Source: Veillonella atypica KON
Lineage (GTDB): Bacteria; Bacillota; Negativicutes; Veillonellales; Veillonellaceae
Assembly: GCF_002959915.1 (NCBI RefSeq)
Contig: NZ_PPDE01000003.1
Span: 186,001-250,000, forward strand
DNA length: 64,000 bases
Reading direction: 5' to 3'
Below are positions 17,768 to 26,227 of the stretch, piece after piece. Within the stretch, counting starts at the first letter, position 1. Every line of letters begins with the position of its first letter. Below the pieces are notes generated by a model, which ran no database searches, was not told the origin of the DNA, and worked only from the letters and a program-made list of their open reading frames with translations. Position numbers and translations under genes: made by a program.

Positions 17768-19104
17768 TGAAACATATGTTATCTCGTACTGCATTGACGA
17801 TGGCAGTGTTAAGTGCTTTAGGAACCGCATCGGTGGGGGCTGTTGATGCAGGACCAACAATACCGGAAGTAAAAAATACAGTGGCTGTTGTGAAAGCTCC
17901 TGCTGCTGATGAATCTTCGAAAACAGGTTGGTTAGCAGAACAGTTGGCTGTCACTGCTTTTGGTGACTCCTTACAGTATTGGCAAGCTGCTAGTGAAAAT
18001 GATGGTGTTATGCCACAAGATTCAAAAAATAATCTAGCAGATATCGGACGTTCTTATACGTCTAATAATTTACCAGCGCTTGGTGATGAGGATGACTATA
18101 GTCTGGCTCAAAAGCCCGAGTCTGAAGATGGTACAAGTATTGGACCGGTTTATCGCGTTGGTGATGTGTATGTACCTAGTCCATCTGCTCAAAAGACGGT
18201 GAAGGGTGTATTCACAACGTATCATGAAAAAGATATAGATATAACTGTGTATACAGGCCCAGATAAATCGCGTTTAGTAGATAATCAGTTGCGTGGACAA
18301 GGTGCGACCTATTTATTCCCTGTTGGTACTATTACTAATCTTCATACTATTGATAAAGGATTGGTTACAATTCGTGATATCGGAGTAGGCAGTTCTCGTA
18401 TGGAAATGATTTTCTCCTATGGTAGCCCTAATGCGATGTGGCGGAATCAGACTGATGAGTCATATATCTTCTTATATGAAGGTCATTCCGAAAATTCATG
18501 GTCAGAAAAAAAGGAATTTTCTTCTTCCGTAGCGAATACAAATAATAATAGCCAATTACCAGAAACTATTCAAAATGGAAAATTCTATGTGGCTTTCACC
18601 ATTAAAAATAATACGGTAGAGGCTGTTGATATTTTGGATGGTCAAGTATGGTCTCGATTTGGATTGCCTAAGGCGCCTATGTATTCCTTCCATGCCGGTC
18701 AGTTGACTGAGGATGACTTTGTACTACGCGGATTGCATTTGAATCAGCATTTTGTAAATGATGCAAATGGTGAATGGCGTACACAGGGAATGCTGTTTGG
18801 GTCTACGTTCATAGGCTATAATGAATATGGTGTTAGTGTTGACGATAATTCGCTTATTAATCGCGTTTTATTAAATGTCTACACACCAACACGTCGTGGT
18901 ATCGCTATGGGTGATACTAAATATTTATTGCTCTTTGTATATGGTATGCCGACACGTATTGCTGAATCTACAACTAGTACGGGAACGGCTACGGTATATG
19001 AATATAAAAATCCAAGGTTGAATAATTCCTATTTGCAGTTCGCCTTAGATGATAAAAATCAATATATCAAATCAGTGATGTTGTCTGACAGACCTGTTAA
19101 ATAG
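17767..19104 (+). CDS. Secreted protein with two internal repeats, unknown function
   Basis: I do not recognise this 445-residue protein. It has a signal peptide (about residues 1-25, ending GAVDA), a low-complexity linker (30-135) and then a beta-rich region. Two segments look like repeats of one module: 205-292 and 378-442 each hold a YG-(S/M)-P turn, a later Tyr-rich strand (YIFLYE; VYEYKN), then an FxI/FAL strand and a VDILDG/SVMLSD ending. This resembles the small SmpA/BamE-type fold, which is only a guess. The ATG overlaps the hypB stop by one base. No metal-binding motif links it to hydrogenase maturation. Confidence 0.7.
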   Translation: MKHMLSRTALTMAVLSALGTASVGAVDAGPTIPEVKNTVAVVKAPAADESSKTGWLAEQLAVTAFGDSLQYWQAASENDGVMPQDSKNNLADIGRSYTSNNLPALGDEDDYSLAQKPESEDGTSIGPVYRVGDVYVPSPSAQKTVKGVFTTYHEKDIDITVYTGPDKSRLVDNQLRGQGATYLFPVGTITNLHTIDKGLVTIRDIGVGSSRMEMIFSYGSPNAMWRNQTDESYIFLYEGHSENSWSEKKEFSSSVANTNNNSQLPETIQNGKFYVAFTIKNNTVEAVDILDGQVWSRFGLPKAPMYSFHAGQLTEDDFVLRGLHLNQHFVNDANGEWRTQGMLFGSTFIGYNEYGVSVDDNSLINRVLLNVYTPTRRGIAMGDTKYLLLFVYGMPTRIAESTTSTGTATVYEYKNPRLNNSYLQFALDDKNQYIKSVMLSDRPVK

Positions 19105-19130
19105 GTCATCTTATGTGAGGAGGCAAGGAT

Positions 19131-19595
19131 ATGGTTACTGTACAAGATGTGAAAGAACGGTGGGAACAAATTCAAAATAATGATGAACGCATATTGTTTA
19201 TCGTTGGTGGCCCAGGTTCTGGTAAAAGTTTATTGATTCGTGAATTATCAGAACAAAAAGGGTGGAAGTATCTAGAAGCCAAACAACTTATTGAAGAAGA
19301 GTTTTTGTTAGTACCTCGTGATGAAAGACCACAACTTGCAGAAGAAGTAATTCGTCGTGCATTAAGTCGCAGTGATACAGAAGTTGTTCTTATCGATGGT
19401 ATTAATGTATTGTTTGCACCGATATTAAATTTAAATCCTCTTGAACTATTAAAGACTATTAGTAAAACATATCCGATTGTTGTAGGTTGGCGTGGTCATC
19501 TCGAAGGTGATCAATTGTACTTAGAACACAATAATGATCCAAAACATGCGGTAGTGACAATCACTAAACCTGAGCGTGTTATGGTTATTGATTAA
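19131..19595 (+). CDS. Small P-loop ATPase resembling BREX-3 BrxF
   Basis: A 154-residue single-domain ATPase. Walker A is GGPGSGKS at 26-33; the Walker B strand is VVLIDG with D89, followed by INVLFAPILNLNPLELL; a VVGWRG strand comes near residue 130. The size, motif spacing and the (I/L)xxLFxPxLxLxPLxLL pattern are like BrxF, a small ATPase of type 3 BREX phage-defence systems. No other BREX gene (methyltransferase, PglZ phosphatase, BrxC) is in this window. It lies between a secreted protein gene and uppP, with GGAGG before its ATG. A housekeeping role is possible; identification is from memory of the family and moderate in certainty. Confidence 0.65.
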   Translation: MVTVQDVKERWEQIQNNDERILFIVGGPGSGKSLLIRELSEQKGWKYLEAKQLIEEEFLLVPRDERPQLAEEVIRRALSRSDTEVVLIDGINVLFAPILNLNPLELLKTISKTYPIVVGWRGHLEGDQLYLEHNNDPKHAVVTITKPERVMVID

Positions 19596-19671
19596 TTAGC
19601 GTTACATTAATTAATGAGGGCATTATATATTGCCATGCGTTGTGACCACATTTTGAAAGAAGGTGAATGAC

Positions 19672-20469
19672 ATGGAACAATATGTAATAGCCCTCATTTT
19701 AGGTGTTATAGAAGGTATAACAGAATGTATTCCTGTATCGAGTACAGGTCATATGATTATTATTGGGCATATGCTCAATTTTGAAGGCACACATGCTGAT
19801 GTATTTGAAGTGTTTATTCAGATAGGTGCCATCCTTGCTATTTATACACATTATAGACGTACATTTAACGGCTTTTTGAAACGGAAAAATTGGATAAAAA
19901 CACGCGGCGTATCTTTGCTACATATTAGTGCGGGCATGTTACCCGTATTAATGGCTGGATATCTATTGCAATACATTATAAAAGAGTATTTATTTGGACC
20001 AATTCCCGTTATAGTAGGCCTTATTATAGGTGCTATATTTATGATTTATGCGGAAAAAAGAACAGTATCTGGGCGATTGGTGGATTCTGTAAATAATTTG
20101 ACTATATATCAATGCTTTCAAATTGGTCTATATCAAATGCTTTGTCTATGGCCTGGATTTCCGCGCTCTGGCGCAACCATTGCAGGGGGGATGCTTATCG
20201 GCTGTACACGGAGGGCCGCAGCTGATTTTTCGTTTATCATGGCTGTGCCTGTTATGATTATCGTGTGTGTGTATGATTTAGTGCGTGTCATACATGCATT
20301 GGGATTAAATGATATCATTATGTTTATCATTGGCACCGTCGTATCATATATAGTGGGATATATAACGGTAAAAGGCTTTTTGTGGTATCTAAATAGATCC
20401 TCGTTGGCGTCGTTTGGATATTATCGAATTATAGTTGCTATTCTAGCAATAATCTATTTATATATGTGA
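19672..20469 (+). CDS. uppP: Undecaprenyl-diphosphatase
   Basis: Integral membrane enzyme that dephosphorylates undecaprenyl diphosphate to recycle the lipid carrier for peptidoglycan and other glycans; its overproduction gives bacitracin resistance (BacA). Counted from ATG 19672, which has GAAGG 8 bases upstream, it has 265 residues and about 8 hydrophobic segments. The two family motifs are present: EGITECIPVSSTGH at 14-27 and PGFPRSGATIAGG at about 160. A GTG three codons upstream is in frame but sits on the ribosome binding site. Confidence 0.94.
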   Translation: MEQYVIALILGVIEGITECIPVSSTGHMIIIGHMLNFEGTHADVFEVFIQIGAILAIYTHYRRTFNGFLKRKNWIKTRGVSLLHISAGMLPVLMAGYLLQYIIKEYLFGPIPVIVGLIIGAIFMIYAEKRTVSGRLVDSVNNLTIYQCFQIGLYQMLCLWPGFPRSGATIAGGMLIGCTRRAAADFSFIMAVPVMIIVCVYDLVRVIHALGLNDIIMFIIGTVVSYIVGYITVKGFLWYLNRSSLASFGYYRIIVAILAIIYLYM

Positions 20470-20527
20470 GTTTAGATGTGAGTTCCTATGAGGCAAAAAT
20501 GAAGTTGGAAAAATTCTAAAAAAATAC

Positions 20528-20556
20528 TTGCGTCAGAAAAACTTTCATGATATATT
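20528..20556 (+). promoter_or_regulatory. Upstream tRNA/tuf promoter (P1)
   Basis: TTGCGT (20528-20533), 17-base spacer, TATATT (20551-20556). It lies about 90 bases before a stronger promoter, a tandem arrangement common for stable-RNA operons. Confidence 0.45.
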
Positions 20557-20589
20557 GATATAGCACTAAGGGTGACTGCGAAGAACGAA

Positions 20590-20648
20590 CAAAACTTTCA
20601 AAAAAGTTTTGAAAAGTTCTTGACACTTAGTGTGGCAGATGATACAAT
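20590..20648 (+). promoter_or_regulatory. Main promoter of the tRNA Thr-Tyr-fMet-Thr-Met operon (P2)
   Basis: Perfect TTGACA (20620-20625), 17-base spacer and TACAAT (20643-20648), with the start point about 12 bases before the first tRNA at 20667. Just upstream is a perfect 9-bp inverted repeat, CAAAACTTT/AAAGTTTTG at 20590-20611, in an A/T-rich stretch that could act as an UP element or a protein site. Confidence 0.85.
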
Positions 20649-20666
20649 ACATCTTGTCGTAATGAT

Positions 20667-20742
20667 GCTGGCGTAGCTCAATAGGTAGAGCAGCTGACTT
20701 GTAATCAGCAGGTTGTGGGTTCAATTCCTATCGCCAGCTCCA
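20667..20742 (+). tRNA. tRNA-Thr (anticodon TGT)
   Basis: Acceptor GCTGGCG pairs with CGCCAGC; the anticodon arm GCTGA-CTTGTAA-TCAGC gives TGT for threonine; the T arm and an encoded CCA end are present. It is the first gene of a five-tRNA cluster that leads into tuf. Confidence 0.96.
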
Positions 20743-20752
20743 TTTTATTTAT

Positions 20753-20837
<85 letters not shown>

Positions 20838-20842
20838 TTTAT

Positions 20843-20918
<76 letters not shown>

Positions 20919-20948
20919 TAATTTCACAGTGAAGTGAACGTTCATTGT

Positions 20949-21024
20949 GCTGGTGTAGCTCAGTCGGCAGAGCGTATCCTTGGTAAGGATAAGGTCACCG
21001 GTTCAATCCCGGTCACTAGCTCCA
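20949..21024 (+). tRNA. tRNA-Thr (anticodon GGT)
   Basis: Acceptor GCTGGTG pairs with CACTAGC (one G-T pair); the anticodon arm TATCC-TTGGTAA-GGATA gives GGT; CCA is encoded. It is the second threonine tRNA of the cluster and covers the pyrimidine-ending Thr codons. Confidence 0.95.
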
Positions 21025-21029
21025 TACAT

Positions 21030-21106
21030 GGCGGCATAGCTCAGTTGGCTAGAGCAATCGGTTCATACCCGGTGTGTCCGCGGTTCAAATCCGTGTGCCG
21101 CCACCA
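21030..21106 (+). tRNA. Elongator tRNA-Met (anticodon CAT)
   Basis: Acceptor GGCGGCA pairs with TGCCGCC; the anticodon arm is ATCGG-TTCATAC-CCGGT. The acceptor is fully paired, unlike the initiator, and the body resembles Firmicute elongator Met. A lysidine-modified tRNA-Ile also has CAT genes and cannot be fully ruled out by eye. Confidence 0.9.
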
Positions 21107-21111
21107 TTAAA

Positions 21112-21197
21112 CCTCACATTGGTGGGGATTTTTTTGTATCTACTATAAAAATATAATTATAACTAATTACATCCCTCGAAATAGGATGTAATTTTTT
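21112..21197 (+). terminator. Two hairpins between the tRNA cluster and tuf
   Basis: The first (CCTCAC with GTGGGG, 21112-21127) is followed by TTTTTTT at 21130-21136. The second pairs AATTACATCC (21165-21174) with GGATGTAATT (21184-21193), followed by T's. They probably end most tRNA transcripts and let tuf be driven by its own promoter. Confidence 0.8.
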
Positions 21198-21202
21198 GTT
21201 TA

Positions 21203-21231
21203 TTGACATTTGTGTATTATGGTATAATAAT
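21203..21231 (+). promoter_or_regulatory. tuf promoter
   Basis: Perfect TTGACA at 21203-21208. The -10 region is TATAATAAT (21223-21231); AATAAT at 21226-21231 has 17-base spacing and TATAAT at 21223 has 14. The leader is about 90 bases long. Confidence 0.75.
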
Positions 21232-21326
21232 CTGTAGGAATGTATATTCCGTTGATTAAATTAGGTTATTATATTATAGTAATACTATAAAAGTATTTTG
21301 TTTTTGTGAAGGAGGATATAATCCTA

Positions 21327-22514
21327 ATGGCAAAAGAAAAATTTGAACGTACGAAACCGCATGTTAACATTGGTACTATCGGTCACGTTGACCATGGTAA
21401 AACTACTTTGACTGCTGCAATCACTAAAGTATTGGCTGAAAAAGGCCAAGCTGATTTCCAAGATTACAGCATGATCGATAAAGCTCCAGAAGAACGTGAA
21501 CGTGGTATCACAATCAACACTGCACACGTTGAATACGAAACTGAAAACCGTCACTATGCACACGTTGACTGCCCAGGCCATGCTGACTATGTTAAAAACA
21601 TGATCACTGGTGCGGCTCAAATGGACGGCGCTATCTTGGTATGTTCCGCAGCTGACGGCCCTATGCCTCAAACTCGCGAACACATCTTGTTGGCTCGCCA
21701 AGTTGGTGTTCCTGCAATCGTAGTATTCTTGAACAAAGCTGACATGGTTGACGACGAAGAATTGATCGAATTAGTAGAAATGGAAGTTCGTGAACTTCTT
21801 TCCTCCTACGAATTCCCTGGCGACGAAGTACCTATCATTGTAGGTTCCGCTTTGAAAGCTTTGGAAGGCGACGCTCAATATGTAGCTAAAATCGACGAAT
21901 TGATGGCAGCTGTAGATTCCTACATCCCAACACCAGTTCGTGATACTGACAAACCTTTCTTGATGCCTGTGGAAGACGTATTCACAATCACTGGTCGTGG
22001 TACAGTAGCAACTGGCCGTGTTGAACGTGGTCAAGTAAATGTAGGCGACACAGTAGAAGTTGTAGGCTTGAAAGAAAAAGCTGAACAATACGTTGTAACT
22101 GGTCTTGAAATGTTCCGCAAAACTTTGGACTCTGCAGTAGCAGGCGACAACGTTGGTGCATTGCTTCGTGGTGTTGACCGTAAAGACATCGAACGTGGTC
22201 AAGTATTGGCTAAACCAGGTTCCATCAACCCACACACAAAATTCAAAGCAGAAGTATACGTATTGACTAAAGAAGAAGGTGGCCGTCATACTCCATTCTT
22301 CTCCAACTACCGTCCACAATTCTACTTCCGTACAACAGACGTAACAGGTGTTGTAAACCTTCCTGAAGGTGTAGAAATGTGTATGCCTGGCGATAACGTA
22401 ACAATGAATATCGAATTGATTACTCCAATCGCTATCGAAGAAGGTCTTCGTTTCGCGATCCGCGAAGGTGGACATACAGTAGGCGCTGGCGTTGTAACTG
22501 AAATCGAAGGTTAA
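21327..22514 (+). CDS. tuf: Elongation factor Tu, first copy
   Basis: GTPase that brings aminoacyl-tRNA to the ribosome. The 395 residues start [10 protein letters not shown] at ATG 21327 (GGAGGA upstream), not at the earlier in-frame ATG at 21306, which lacks a site. GTP-binding motifs are GHVDHGKT (19-26), DCPGHADY and NKADMVD. The protein is identical to the second copy at 41975, and the genes differ at about eleven synonymous positions only. It lies behind five tRNA genes and before rpmG-secE-nusG, the tufB-type position of other bacteria. Confidence 0.98.
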   Translation: MAKEKFERTKPHVNIGTIGHVDHGKTTLTAAITKVLAEKGQADFQDYSMIDKAPEERERGITINTAHVEYETENRHYAHVDCPGHADYVKNMITGAAQMDGAILVCSAADGPMPQTREHILLARQVGVPAIVVFLNKADMVDDEELIELVEMEVRELLSSYEFPGDEVPIIVGSALKALEGDAQYVAKIDELMAAVDSYIPTPVRDTDKPFLMPVEDVFTITGRGTVATGRVERGQVNVGDTVEVVGLKEKAEQYVVTGLEMFRKTLDSAVAGDNVGALLRGVDRKDIERGQVLAKPGSINPHTKFKAEVYVLTKEEGGRHTPFFSNYRPQFYFRTTDVTGVVNLPEGVEMCMPGDNVTMNIELITPIAIEEGLRFAIREGGHTVGAGVVTEIEG

Positions 22515-22532
22515 TTAGTAGCCTTTGTAATA

Positions 22533-22635
22533 AATAGGACTCCGTAAGGGGTCCTATTTTTGTGTAAAGTTCTAGACAAGGAACGCCATTTTTTGTTATA
22601 CTATTTCTGTCAGGTACATGTGCCTGGCTTTTTTG
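22533..22635 (+). terminator. Two terminator-like hairpins after the first tuf
   Basis: The first (AATAGGAC...GTCCTATT, 22534-22559, then TTTTT) is a strong terminator. A second, weaker stem (GTCAGG with CCTGGC, 22609-22629) is followed by TTTTTT. A new promoter for rpmG lies just downstream. Confidence 0.85.
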
Positions 22636-22649
22636 AGTTGCTCAAAATC

Positions 22650-22678
22650 TTGACATTGCTAGACACATATGATACTAT
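22650..22678 (+). promoter_or_regulatory. Promoter of the rpmG-secE-nusG genes
   Basis: Perfect TTGACA (22650-22655), 17-base spacer, TACTAT (22673-22678). It lies about 70 bases before the rpmG start. Confidence 0.7.
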
Positions 22679-22749
22679 TCATTAGTATGTAGTCGAGCGT
22701 TTTCGAGTACAAGAGACTTATTAGTAAATATAAAGCGAGGTGTGTCCGG

Positions 22750-22899
22750 ATGCGTAATGCCATTACTTTAGCTTGCACAGATTGCAAACAACGTAATTAC
22801 CAAACGAACAAGAATAAGAAAAACAATCCTGATCGTATTGAAATGATGAAATATTGCAAATTCTGCGGTAAACATACATTACACCGTGAAACGAAATAA
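22750..22899 (+). CDS. rpmG: Ribosomal protein L33
   Basis: A 49-residue protein of the large subunit near the exit site. It reads [17 protein letters not shown] and ends in HRETK, with two zinc-binding CxxC pairs (C9/C12 and C36/C39), so it is the zinc form. Its GTCCGG-type upstream region has a GAGG at about 22737. It is followed by secE, the usual order. Confidence 0.95.
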   Translation: MRNAITLACTDCKQRNYQTNKNKKNNPDRIEMMKYCKFCGKHTLHRETK

Positions 22900-22940
22900 T
22901 TCTTATCATTCATTACCTGTTGATTTGAGGATGTGAACAA

Positions 22941-23162
22941 ATGGCAAAGTCTAACTCAGCAGTACAACAACGTGGCGGATTTGGTAAATTCTTCCGCGGC
23001 GTAAAGGCTGAACTGAAAAAAGTAGTCTGGCCAACAAGAAAAGAGCTCATTAATTACACAATTGTAGTATTTTTGGTAACTATATTTATCGCTTTACTCA
23101 TTTATGTATTTGATGCGATTTTTGCTCAACTTATTAATATGTTGTTGCGGATTGTTGGATAG
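22941..23162 (+). CDS. secE: Preprotein translocase subunit SecE
   Basis: Small clamp of the SecYEG protein-export channel. The 73 residues form one conserved amphipathic helix (ELKKVVWPTRKELI, about 25-40) and a single C-terminal transmembrane helix (about 41-65), the short Firmicute form. GAGG precedes the ATG. It sits directly before nusG, as in nearly all bacteria. Confidence 0.95.
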   Translation: MAKSNSAVQQRGGFGKFFRGVKAELKKVVWPTRKELINYTIVVFLVTIFIALLIYVFDAIFAQLINMLLRIVG

Positions 23163-23173
23163 GGGGCCATTAC

Positions 23174-23710
23174 ATGGAAGCAGATAAGAAGTGGTATGTA
23201 ATTCATACCTATTCAGGCTACGAAAATAAAGTTAAAACCACTTTAGAACTTAAGGTTCAATCTATGGGCTTACAAGATGTTATTAGTCGAATTCTAGTAC
23301 CTCTTGAAGATGAAATAGATGAAAAAGATGGGGTTAAAAAAGTAGTAAAACGTAAAATATTTCCTGGGTACGTATTGGTTGAAATGGAAGTTAACGACCG
23401 TTCTTGGTATGTTGTGCGCAACACACCAGGTGTAACAGGTTTCGTTGGCTCTGCCACTAAACCAGTTCCACTTTCTGATTCCGAAGTAGAACATATACTT
23501 AAGTCTCAGGGCTTGGATAAGAAACCAACAATCAACGTCGATGTAGAGGTTGGTGAAACGGTACGCATTACATCCGGTGCCTTTGAAGATAGACTAGGTG
23601 TTATTACCGAAATTAACCCTGAAAAAGGAACATTGAAACTTAATGTAGAAATGTTCAATCGAGATACAGAGGTAGAGGTAGAGTTTTCTCAAGTTGAAAA
23701 AGCTCTTTAA
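23174..23710 (+). CDS. nusG: Transcription termination/antitermination factor NusG
   Basis: Binds RNA polymerase and links it to Rho or the ribosome. The 178 residues contain the NGN domain (about 5-110, with KWYVIHTYSGYE and GYVLVEM) and a C-terminal KOW domain (about 125-178, with VRITSGAFEDRLGVI). It starts 11 bases after secE with AGGGGG upstream. Confidence 0.97.
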   Translation: MEADKKWYVIHTYSGYENKVKTTLELKVQSMGLQDVISRILVPLEDEIDEKDGVKKVVKRKIFPGYVLVEMEVNDRSWYVVRNTPGVTGFVGSATKPVPLSDSEVEHILKSQGLDKKPTINVDVEVGETVRITSGAFEDRLGVITEINPEKGTLKLNVEMFNRDTEVEVEFSQVEKAL

Positions 23711-23752
23711 TATATAAATATAACTCTAAAAGAGCAATCGATTTTGGTTGCA

Positions 23753-23778
23753 GTGGGAGGATATTTATCCGTTACCAC
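23753..23778 (+). promoter_or_regulatory. Structured leader element before rplK
   Basis: GTGG-GA-GGAT-attt-ATCC-gtta-CCAC: an outer GTGG/CCAC stem (23753-23756 with 23775-23778), an asymmetric GA bulge and an inner GGAT/ATCC hairpin. The same build recurs before rplA. This looks like a ribosomal-protein (probably L1) binding site on mRNA that imitates its rRNA site; inferred from shape, not proved. Confidence 0.5.
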
Positions 23779-23809
23779 CACAGTAGAATCATAGGAGGTT
23801 TAATTACCC

Positions 23810-24235
23810 ATGGCTAAGAAATTAGTTAAACAAGTAAAACTACAAATTGAAGCCGCTAAAGCTACTCCAGCACCACCAGTTGGTCCTGCATTAGGTCAAG
23901 CAGGCGTTAACATCGTTGCTTTCACAAAAGAATTCAACGAACGTACTGCTAAACAAGCTGGCTTGATTATTCCAGTAGTTATTAACGTATATGAAGATCG
24001 TAGCTTCGACTTCATCACTAAGACACCACCAGCTGCAGTATTGTTGAAAAAAGCTGCAGGTATCCCAAAAGGTTCTGGTGTACCTAATCGTGATAAAGTA
24101 GCTAAAGTAGGTCGCGATAAAGTTCGTGAAATTGCTGAATTGAAAATGCCTGACTTGAATGCTAATACCGTAGAACAAGGTATGCGCATGGTAGAAGGTA
24201 CTGCTCGCAGCATGGGCATTGAAATCGTTGACTAA
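23810..24235 (+). CDS. rplK: Ribosomal protein L11
   Basis: Binds the GTPase-centre region of 23S rRNA and is the target site of thiostrepton. The 141 residues show the Pro-rich N-terminal hinge ([17 protein letters not shown]) and the C-terminal rRNA-binding domain (about 70-141). AGGAGG lies upstream of the ATG. It is first of the L11-L1 pair. Confidence 0.97.
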   Translation: MAKKLVKQVKLQIEAAKATPAPPVGPALGQAGVNIVAFTKEFNERTAKQAGLIIPVVINVYEDRSFDFITKTPPAAVLLKKAAGIPKGSGVPNRDKVAKVGRDKVREIAELKMPDLNANTVEQGMRMVEGTARSMGIEIVD

Positions 24236-24267
24236 TAAGCGTACGACTTGCGCATAAGCGCAAATCG

Positions 24268-24293
24268 GTGGGAGGGAATTCCCGTTTGACCAC
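24268..24293 (+). promoter_or_regulatory. Structured leader element before rplA
   Basis: GTGG-GA-GGG-aatt-CCC-gtttga-CCAC repeats the build of the element before rplK: outer GTGG/CCAC, a GA bulge and an inner hairpin. It ends a few bases before the AAGGAGG of rplA, so binding of a protein here could block translation of L1. Confidence 0.5.
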
Positions 24294-24310
24294 ATAAGGA
24301 GGATATTATA

Positions 24311-25021
24311 ATGGCAAAAGTAGGTAAGAAATACGCTGAAGCAGTAAAACTTATTGAAGCTGGTAAGTTCTATGAACCAGTTGAAGCAATTGAGTTAGTT
24401 AAGAAAACTGCAACTGCAAATTTCGATGAAACAGTTGAAATCGCTTTCAACTTGAATGTCGACCCTAAATACGCTGATCAACAAGTTCGTGGTGCAGTAG
24501 TATTGCCTCATGGTACTGGCAAAACTAAACGCGTTCTTGTGTTCGCTAAAGGCGACAACATTAAAGCAGCTGAAGAAGCTGGCGCAGATTTCGTAGGTTC
24601 TGAAGAGTTAGTAGCTAAAATCCAAGGTGGTTGGAGCGACTTCGACGTAGTAGTTGCTACACCAGACATGATGGGTCAAGTTGGCCGTCTTGGTAAAATC
24701 TTGGGTCCTAAAGGCTTGATGCCAAACCCTAAAGTTGGTACTGTAACTCCAGACGTTGCTCGTGCAGTAAACGAAATTAAAGCTGGTAAAATCGAATACC
24801 GTACTGATAAAGCAGGTATCATTTCTTGCTCCATCGGTAAAGCTTCTTTCGATGATGAAAAATTACTTGACAATTACCGTACAATCGTTGATACTATTAT
24901 CAAGGCTAAACCTGTAGCAGCTAAAGGTCAATACATTAAATCTGTAACCTTGTCCGCTACAATGGGCCCTGGTGTGCCTTTGAACGTGTTCAAATTGAGC
25001 AACGTAACCAAAGAGCAATAA
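24311..25021 (+). CDS. rplA: Ribosomal protein L1
   Basis: Forms the mobile L1 stalk of the large subunit and often represses its own operon by binding the mRNA. The 236 residues contain the split RNA-binding domain and the conserved segment [15 protein letters not shown] in the second domain. AAGGAGG precedes the ATG. The gap to rplK (75 bases) holds the candidate L1-binding element. Confidence 0.97.
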   Translation: MAKVGKKYAEAVKLIEAGKFYEPVEAIELVKKTATANFDETVEIAFNLNVDPKYADQQVRGAVVLPHGTGKTKRVLVFAKGDNIKAAEEAGADFVGSEELVAKIQGGWSDFDVVVATPDMMGQVGRLGKILGPKGLMPNPKVGTVTPDVARAVNEIKAGKIEYRTDKAGIISCSIGKASFDDEKLLDNYRTIVDTIIKAKPVAAKGQYIKSVTLSATMGPGVPLNVFKLSNVTKEQ

Positions 25022-25034
25022 TCACATATGTCTC

Positions 25035-25145
25035 TTAGCTGTAGACGGCTGGTATGTATAATGGATGTAAATCCGCCCGCTGAGGCTGACACTAGAACAA
25101 CCTAGGACTAGTTACGACCTCATCGCGTGCGATGAGGTCGTTTTT
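25035..25145 (+). ncRNA. L10-leader-type attenuator
   Basis: The 174-base gap before rplJ contains a structured stretch (CTAGAACAACCTAGG near 25092) followed by a perfect 13-bp stem ACGACCTCATCGC/GCGATGAGGTCGT (25114-25126 with 25129-25141) and TTTTT. This is the layout of the ribosomal protein L10 leader (Rfam RF00557), where L10-L12 binding upstream favours the terminator and lowers rplJL expression. The 5' border is approximate. Confidence 0.8.
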
Positions 25146-25195
25146 ACGCTAAGATAGTACATAGAGCACCACAAAATCTATAAGGAGGTAATCTA

Positions 25196-25702
25196 ATGGC
25201 TGTCACTGAATCAAAAAAAGCAATTGTTGCTCAAATGAAAGAAACTCTTTCTGAAGCAAAAGGTGCTGTATTGATTGGTTACTCTGGTTTGACTGTTGCG
25301 CAAGCAACTGATCTTCGTCGCAAAATGTTGGCTGAAGGTGTTGAATACAAAGTAATCAAAAATACTTTGACTCGCATTGCTGCAAACGAATTGAATCTTG
25401 AAGGTTTCTCTGAGCATTTAGAAGGTCCAACTGCATTGGCTACTTCTAAAGAAGATGCTGTTGCACCTGCTCGTGTAATCGAACAATTCATCAAAGCTAC
25501 AGAACAAGAAGTTGTTACTGTAAAAGCTGGTATCGTTGAAGGCGAAGTTATGGACGCTGCAGGCGTTAAAGCAATCGCAAGCCTTCCAAACCGCGAAGGT
25601 ATGCTTTCCATGTTGCTTTCCGTATTGCAAGCACCTGTTCGCAATGTTGCATACGCTGTCAAAGCTGTTGCAGACGCTCAACCAGCAGAAGCTGCAGAAT
25701 AA
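25196..25702 (+). CDS. rplJ: Ribosomal protein L10
   Basis: Anchors L7/L12 dimers to the ribosome stalk. The 168 residues consist of the globular rRNA-binding part (about 1-130) and the C-terminal helix that holds L12 dimers. AAGGAGG precedes the ATG. Expression is probably set by the L10-leader attenuator just upstream. Confidence 0.97.
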   Translation: MAVTESKKAIVAQMKETLSEAKGAVLIGYSGLTVAQATDLRRKMLAEGVEYKVIKNTLTRIAANELNLEGFSEHLEGPTALATSKEDAVAPARVIEQFIKATEQEVVTVKAGIVEGEVMDAAGVKAIASLPNREGMLSMLLSVLQAPVRNVAYAVKAVADAQPAEAAE

Positions 25703-25772
25703 TAATTTCTGCGAATTATTCATTGGTCGCTTAAGACCGATACAATAAACTATTTTATGGAGGAAAACTAAA

Positions 25773-26141
25773 ATGGCATTGAACATTGAAAACATCGTTG
25801 CTGAATTAAAAGAAGCAACTATTCTTGAACTTAATGATCTTGTAAAAGCAATCGAAGAAGAATTTGGCGTAACTGCAGCAGCTCCTGTAGCTGTAGCAGC
25901 TGCTGGTGGTGCTGACGGCGGCGCTGCTAAAGATTCCTTCGACGTAATCTTGAAAGAAGCTGGCGCATCCAAAATCAACGTAATCAAAGTTGTTCGTGAA
26001 GCAACTGGTCTTGGCTTGAAAGAAGCTAAAGCTATCGTTGACGGCGCTCCTGCACCTGTAAAAGAAGGCGTAGCTACTGAAGCAGCTGAAGCTTTGAAAG
26101 CTCAATTGGAAGAAGCTGGCGCAACTGTAGAATTGAAATAA
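25773..26141 (+). CDS. rplL: Ribosomal protein L7/L12
   Basis: Multi-copy stalk protein that recruits translational GTPases. The 122 residues contain the dimerising N-terminal helices (1-33), an Ala/Gly-rich hinge (about 36-52) and the factor-binding C-terminal domain with [20 protein letters not shown]. It lies 70 bases after rplJ and ends at a strong terminator; rpoB is not next, as it is in most bacteria. Confidence 0.98.
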   Translation: MALNIENIVAELKEATILELNDLVKAIEEEFGVTAAAPVAVAAAGGADGGAAKDSFDVILKEAGASKINVIKVVREATGLGLKEAKAIVDGAPAPVKEGVATEAAEALKAQLEEAGATVELK

Positions 26142-26154
26142 TTCTAGCCATATT

Positions 26155-26185
26155 AAAAGGCGTACCTTTAGGTACGCCTTTTTTG
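26155..26185 (+). terminator. rplJL terminator
   Basis: AAAAGGCGTACC pairs with GGTACGCCTTTT, 4-base loop, then TT. It is a strong intrinsic terminator, so rpoBC needs another promoter. Confidence 0.93.
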
Positions 26186-26227
26186 CGTTCTGATTACTGT
26201 GAAACGACTCTGTATAAACTTGATATT

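Noticed and set aside
19131-19595. Complete BREX defence system
   Set aside because: Only a BrxF-like gene is present; neighbours are envelope and housekeeping genes.
21324-22475. Long minus-strand ORFs opposite both tuf genes (up to 234 codons) and opposite fusA, rpoB and rpoC
   Set aside because: They mirror the strongly biased codons of highly expressed genes, have Cys/Phe/Tyr-rich unnatural composition, and lack ribosome binding sites.
25418-25987. Minus-strand ORF of 189 codons across rplJ and rplL
   Set aside because: It lies opposite two certain ribosomal protein genes and spans their intergenic gap; no ribosome binding site or family match.
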